NCBI RefSeq assembly: GCF_037949795.1
Contig: NZ_CP149932.1
Location: 62,001-126,000 of the forward strand
Origin: Thioclava sp. GXIMD2076
GTDB lineage: Bacteria; Pseudomonadota; Alphaproteobacteria; Rhodobacterales; Rhodobacteraceae
Direction of reading: 5' to 3'
DNA length: 64,000 bases
The notes under the pieces are model-generated. The model was not told the origin of the DNA, ran no database searches, and worked only from the letters and a program-made list of their open reading frames with translations. Shown here piece after piece: positions 61,168 through 64,000 of this stretch. Position numbers and translations under genes: made by a program. The stretch's first letter is position 1. The number at the start of each line of letters is the position of its first letter.

Positions 61168-62211
61168 TCAGGAGCTAGCTTCTAAGCTTCTGATGATAGA
61201 CATGAATTTCATCTTGCAGCTTTCTTTAGAACCCTTTGAACGAAGTCGGTTACCATCGGCCCAAGCCCTTTCAGATGATAAAAGCTGATCAAGCTGTCCA
61301 TCACGCTTTTTAGCCATTTCCAGTCCTAGCTTGCAAAGATACGTGCGTTCGGCAACACCGATAAGCTCTCGGTAATTAACCGGAGCCCTCGGGTATTTAT
61401 TTGCAGCAATACGGATATATCTGTCGAATGGAAGGAAGACTCTCTGCGCTTCGGCATGCCTTCCTGCAAAAAGCAAAATACCGCCAATCAACAAAATCAA
61501 GTTCAATGCATTAGCAGCTCCGACCGGGTACTCCTCCATACCCATAAGAGCATCATTCATAACATCAGAAATCTGGAGAACCACCTCCGTACTTTCCGAG
61601 TAAATAGCGAGATGTGCCCAAAAGATAAGGAAGGACGCCCGAACTTCAGCATCTTCGCAGGACATTGCATTATTTAGGTTTTCGGCACAGAATATTTGTG
61701 CCCAAGAAATTATCTCCTGATCTTCGTTTTCAATCCCTTGGTAGCCAACGGATACCAAGCATCGAGCCTGTAATTCAAAATTTTCCGGATTCGCTTTGAT
61801 GGAATTCAACGAAGCAAAGAAACGTGTCGGCAGATGAGTTATTCGCTTTCCCCAGCGGAGATTGCGATTCACCTCAACCATGTTCGAAGACAAGAGCCGA
61901 TCTAAAAAATAGCGCTCGCTATCGACTGGCAACAGGTAACGCTCATTGTCCTTACTGACGACCACGGCCATTGAAACAACTACTCTTGTCGCATCAAACT
62001 CGAATGTCTGTTGTCCTTCACGCCCATCGGTTTTGAATACATCTAAGCTAACGTAGAGGTCCTCGCCATCTTGATAGCTGATAACAAGATGAAGTTCATC
62101 TAAATCAACGCTTTTCAGTGACCACGCGATATGGACTCTATTACCGTTAATATTTCCAGCTGTTACTTGACCAATATCTGTATAGTCCAGATCCAAAAAA
62201 TTAGTGGACAT
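61168..62211 (-). CDS. Unrecognised protein of the glycan operon
   Basis: 347 residues from ATG 62211 (GAGGTG upstream; an ATG four codons earlier is possible). The first 110 residues look beta-rich (VHIAWSLKSVDLDELHLVISY, FEFDATRVVVSMAVVV); the rest is helical, with ANALNLILLIGGILLFAGRHAEAQ resembling TPR pairs. No signal peptide, no catalytic motif. It starts 16 bases after the HAD gene's stop and 106 bases separate it from the glycosyltransferase, so it is co-transcribed. Could be an accessory or acceptor-binding protein; I do not recognise it. Confidence 0.75.
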   Translation of the reverse strand: MSTNFLDLDYTDIGQVTAGNINGNRVHIAWSLKSVDLDELHLVISYQDGEDLYVSLDVFKTDGREGQQTFEFDATRVVVSMAVVVSKDNERYLLPVDSERYFLDRLLSSNMVEVNRNLRWGKRITHLPTRFFASLNSIKANPENFELQARCLVSVGYQGIENEDQEIISWAQIFCAENLNNAMSCEDAEVRASFLIFWAHLAIYSESTEVVLQISDVMNDALMGMEEYPVGAANALNLILLIGGILLFAGRHAEAQRVFLPFDRYIRIAANKYPRAPVNYRELIGVAERTYLCKLGLEMAKKRDGQLDQLLSSERAWADGNRLRSKGSKESCKMKFMSIIRSLEASS

Positions 62212-62227
62212 CACACACCTCATTCAC

Positions 62228-62908
62228 TCAGGCAGAGAAACTCTCTACAAAATCTCGGTCATGCATCAAGCTGTTGAGACTACTAACAACTTTAAACCCT
62301 TCTTTCTGGGACCACTCCCGCCAGTCGGAGACTTCGCTCCAGTTACTAACGAATATAAAATCAAGACCGCACTCACATGCAGCTTGAAAATCATATTTGC
62401 TATCCCCCAACAACACTGCGGGCAGCCGTATGTTGCCAGAAGCTATTTCACGCTGAAGAATGTCGACTTTGGCGTCTGGGCTACCGAATATTCCGGCATC
62501 GAAATACTCTGACAGACGCCGCTCCGCGAACACCTCTCTCAACTCGCCTTGAGCTCCCCCAGATGCAACCATCCAAGGAGTATTAGGCAGCCTCTGACGC
62601 AGCGTATCTAACGCAGGAGCCACCTCACATTCCATCAATCCGCTACGCACAAAAGAAGCATAGTCTTCTAATAGCTGATCTAGGCCCGGCCCATCGACGC
62701 ATGATGAATACTGAGGAACTATTACTTCCAAAAAATAACGGAATTTTTCATACCGAGAGATTCCGCCTCGCGATATGTGATACTCAACCAACGCTTCCGC
62801 GGCAGCTTCGCCATAAGGAAGTGCCGCCGACCGAAAAGCATCCGTTTTTACGACATTAGAATTTAGGATTACCCCATCGCAATCGAATACGAGTGTCGAG
62901 TAGATCAT
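62228..62908 (-). CDS. HAD-family phosphatase of the glycan operon
   Basis: 226 residues from ATG 62908, whose ATG overlaps the previous stop (ATGA). HAD motifs: VFDCDGVILNS (nucleophile Asp near residue 8), MVASGGAQ (motif II), and AVLLGDSKYDFQAACECG (motif IV Asp). Cap of the phosphoglycolate-phosphatase type. In a cluster with a CMP-sugar synthetase it probably dephosphorylates a nonulosonate-9-phosphate or related sugar phosphate; this is inference. Confidence 0.82.
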   Translation of the reverse strand: MIYSTLVFDCDGVILNSNVVKTDAFRSAALPYGEAAAEALVEYHISRGGISRYEKFRYFLEVIVPQYSSCVDGPGLDQLLEDYASFVRSGLMECEVAPALDTLRQRLPNTPWMVASGGAQGELREVFAERRLSEYFDAGIFGSPDAKVDILQREIASGNIRLPAVLLGDSKYDFQAACECGLDFIFVSNWSEVSDWREWSQKEGFKVVSSLNSLMHDRDFVESFSA

Positions 62909-63618
62909 AGTTTCCTGGACCTCTCGTATGTATCCAAGAGATTTTGGGCTACCTCGAAATCGTCCTCCCAATCGATATCGGTTTTTTTGATACCCGTCAT
63001 TTCATACAAAACAGGATTCTGGCCGATCCGATCGCGCAGCTTCAAATAATTGTCTCGACTGGAAATATAGAACGCATGATTGATTTCATAAAGCGGCGCC
63101 AAATCCTGGGTGTTCGGCCATGGGTTAACCTCACGGTCACAATTAATGACACGCTTCGTCGCATCATCCCAAATAAATTGCTGCAGCTTATTTACGCTCA
63201 TAATGGAGTCATTCTCAGCGGCGTTGATCACGCGAGAAGAATAGATGTCCAAGGCTTCCTTATAATCTCTTTCATCGACGAAAGGGGAAGTTGCATGTAG
63301 CCAGAAAATGTGCTCGCCTTCGACCACAGTCGGAACGTAATCGATGAGATCTTGAACCTTAGTGGTAGAGAGGCAAAGCGCTTCCGGTCTCTCTACCAAG
63401 CGTAAATTCTTTACGTCGGAAAATTCCTCGAACTGTTGAGCAATAACCTTATCGTTGGTCGACACGATTACTTCTGCCACTGTGTCAGCTAGTTGAACCA
63501 GCTGTTCCATCTTATGTTGAAATAAGCTTCGCCCGTCGGGACGAAATGGCCGTGTATTTTTGCCCACTGCACGAGTGCTTCCTGCACGGAGAGGGAAGAA
63601 GACAGAAACGTTTTTCAT
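62905..63618 (-). CDS. CMP-nonulosonate (acylneuraminate-type) cytidylyltransferase
   Basis: 237 residues from ATG 63618; a GTG at 63624 overlapping the previous stop (GTGA) is also possible. N-terminal FFPLRAGSTRAVGKNTRPF is the CTP-binding motif of NeuA/KdsB-type enzymes (P.RxGSxR...KN). Later LHATSPFVDERDY (about residue 110) and the C-terminal GIKKTDIDWEDDFEVAQ supply the metal-binding acidic residues. Activates sialic-acid-like or Kdo-like sugars for glycosylation. Which sugar cannot be told. Confidence 0.82.
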   Translation of the reverse strand: MKNVSVFFPLRAGSTRAVGKNTRPFRPDGRSLFQHKMEQLVQLADTVAEVIVSTNDKVIAQQFEEFSDVKNLRLVERPEALCLSTTKVQDLIDYVPTVVEGEHIFWLHATSPFVDERDYKEALDIYSSRVINAAENDSIMSVNKLQQFIWDDATKRVINCDREVNPWPNTQDLAPLYEINHAFYISSRDNYLKLRDRIGQNPVLYEMTGIKKTDIDWEDDFEVAQNLLDTYERSRKL

Positions 63619-63620
63619 GA

Positions 63621-64000
63621 TCACATCGCGTATATTGAAGTGGATTTAAGTGCTTTGTAGCTCGTGGGAGTTACCGACAGAATTTCAGGAGCCTCGGCGT
63701 GCTCGATGTACAGTTGAAGCTGCGCCTCAATTTCATCATTTCGAGCATCGCCCGGCATATATCCGTCGAAACCTGCCATCAGCACACGCCGCGCACGACC
63801 ACTACTTGCTACGGAAAGAGCATAGGGCAGCACTTGCGAGCTCGGCACAACACAGAACGCTTCATGGAATTCAAAGACGCCCTTTTCCACGGCCATACCA
63901 AAATCAAGCAGGGTTTTCCCTGAAAGAGCTGATTGTAATTCCGGACGAAGCATCGATGCCGGCGTGATAAGAGGTTGCGGCAATTCCGTATGCGTTTCGA
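63621..64000 (-). CDS. C-terminal part of an aldolase/MAF-like protein of the glycan operon (5' end outside window)
   Basis: The frame is open through base 64000, so the start lies outside. The visible 126 residues include LLDFGMAVEKGVFEFHEAF, VLPYALSVASSGRARRVLMA, GFDGYMPGDARNDEIE and the end KSTSIYAM. I recall this type of C-terminus (GFDGY, SIYAP-like end) on aldolase-type proteins in nonulosonate clusters, resembling the MptE/MAF-like fold, but cannot check. Stop overlaps the possible GTG start of the cytidylyltransferase. Confidence 0.5.
   Translation of the reverse strand, partial: ETHTELPQPLITPASMLRPELQSALSGKTLLDFGMAVEKGVFEFHEAFCVVPSSQVLPYALSVASSGRARRVLMAGFDGYMPGDARNDEIEAQLQLYIEHAEAPEILSVTPTSYKALKSTSIYAM

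Overview
The window reads as a chromosome segment of a Rhodobacterales (Rhodobacteraceae) alphaproteobacterium. The reasons are: a pccB/pccA locus with a divergent ScfR/PccR-type regulator; an F1-only atpHAGDC operon, with the F0 genes not present here; a groESL operon with a CIRCE element; a betIBA operon facing choXWV; and many small Rhodobacterales-type proteins. Codon use is GC-rich until about 55.6 kb, where composition drops abruptly.

Layout. 1-7.7 kb: propionyl-CoA carboxylase (pccA truncated by the window edge, pccB), several small envelope proteins between the two subunits, and divergent pccR with palindromic candidate operators. 7.8-8.8 kb: a DUF465 protein and a secreted nuclease. 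8.8-15.7 kb: choline uptake (choXWV) and oxidation to glycine betaine (betA, betB, betI), with a candidate BetI operator between the divergent units. 15.7-21.4 kb: EamA and ArgO/LysE exporters, an ArgP-type regulator, an orphan phnM, a family II pyrophosphatase and a TraB/GumN protein. 21.6-25.6 kb: groES-groEL, a GAF-EAL protein and an H-type lectin protein. 25.6-30.5 kb: atpHAGDC. 30.8-36.7 kb: a methyltransferase, gloB, a ClC channel and clpA. 36.9-38.1 kb: a decayed IS3-family element. 38.2-42.5 kb: a MotA/MotB-like (non-flagellar) ion-driven pair, a ChaC-type cyclotransferase and a DUF2125 protein. 42.5-52.6 kb: tyrA-hisC, a small exported protein, rpsD, an LpxR-like barrel, ilvD, a FUSC protein, an NCS2 permease and a two-part YeeE/YedE (PmpAB-type) transporter. 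53.2-55.6 kb: nested IS3-family elements, one apparently intact and three decayed.

55.8-64 kb: an AT-rich island for surface glycan synthesis. It holds a sulfotransferase-like gene facing a tightly coupled minus-strand operon that runs off the window end. In order of transcription the operon encodes a partial aldolase-like/MAF-like C-terminus, a CMP-nonulosonate cytidylyltransferase, an HAD phosphatase, an unrecognised 347-residue protein and a 1300-residue protein with two glycosyltransferase domains. This looks like a horizontally exchanged capsule, LPS or protein-glycosylation locus bounded by insertion sequences.

The least conventional items are the giant two-catalytic-domain glycosyltransferase and its unknown partner, the ZorAB-like stator pair without Zorya effectors, and a structured minus-strand RNA element in the gap upstream of the 81-residue lipoprotein gene. 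No CRISPR array, rRNA or tRNA was seen.
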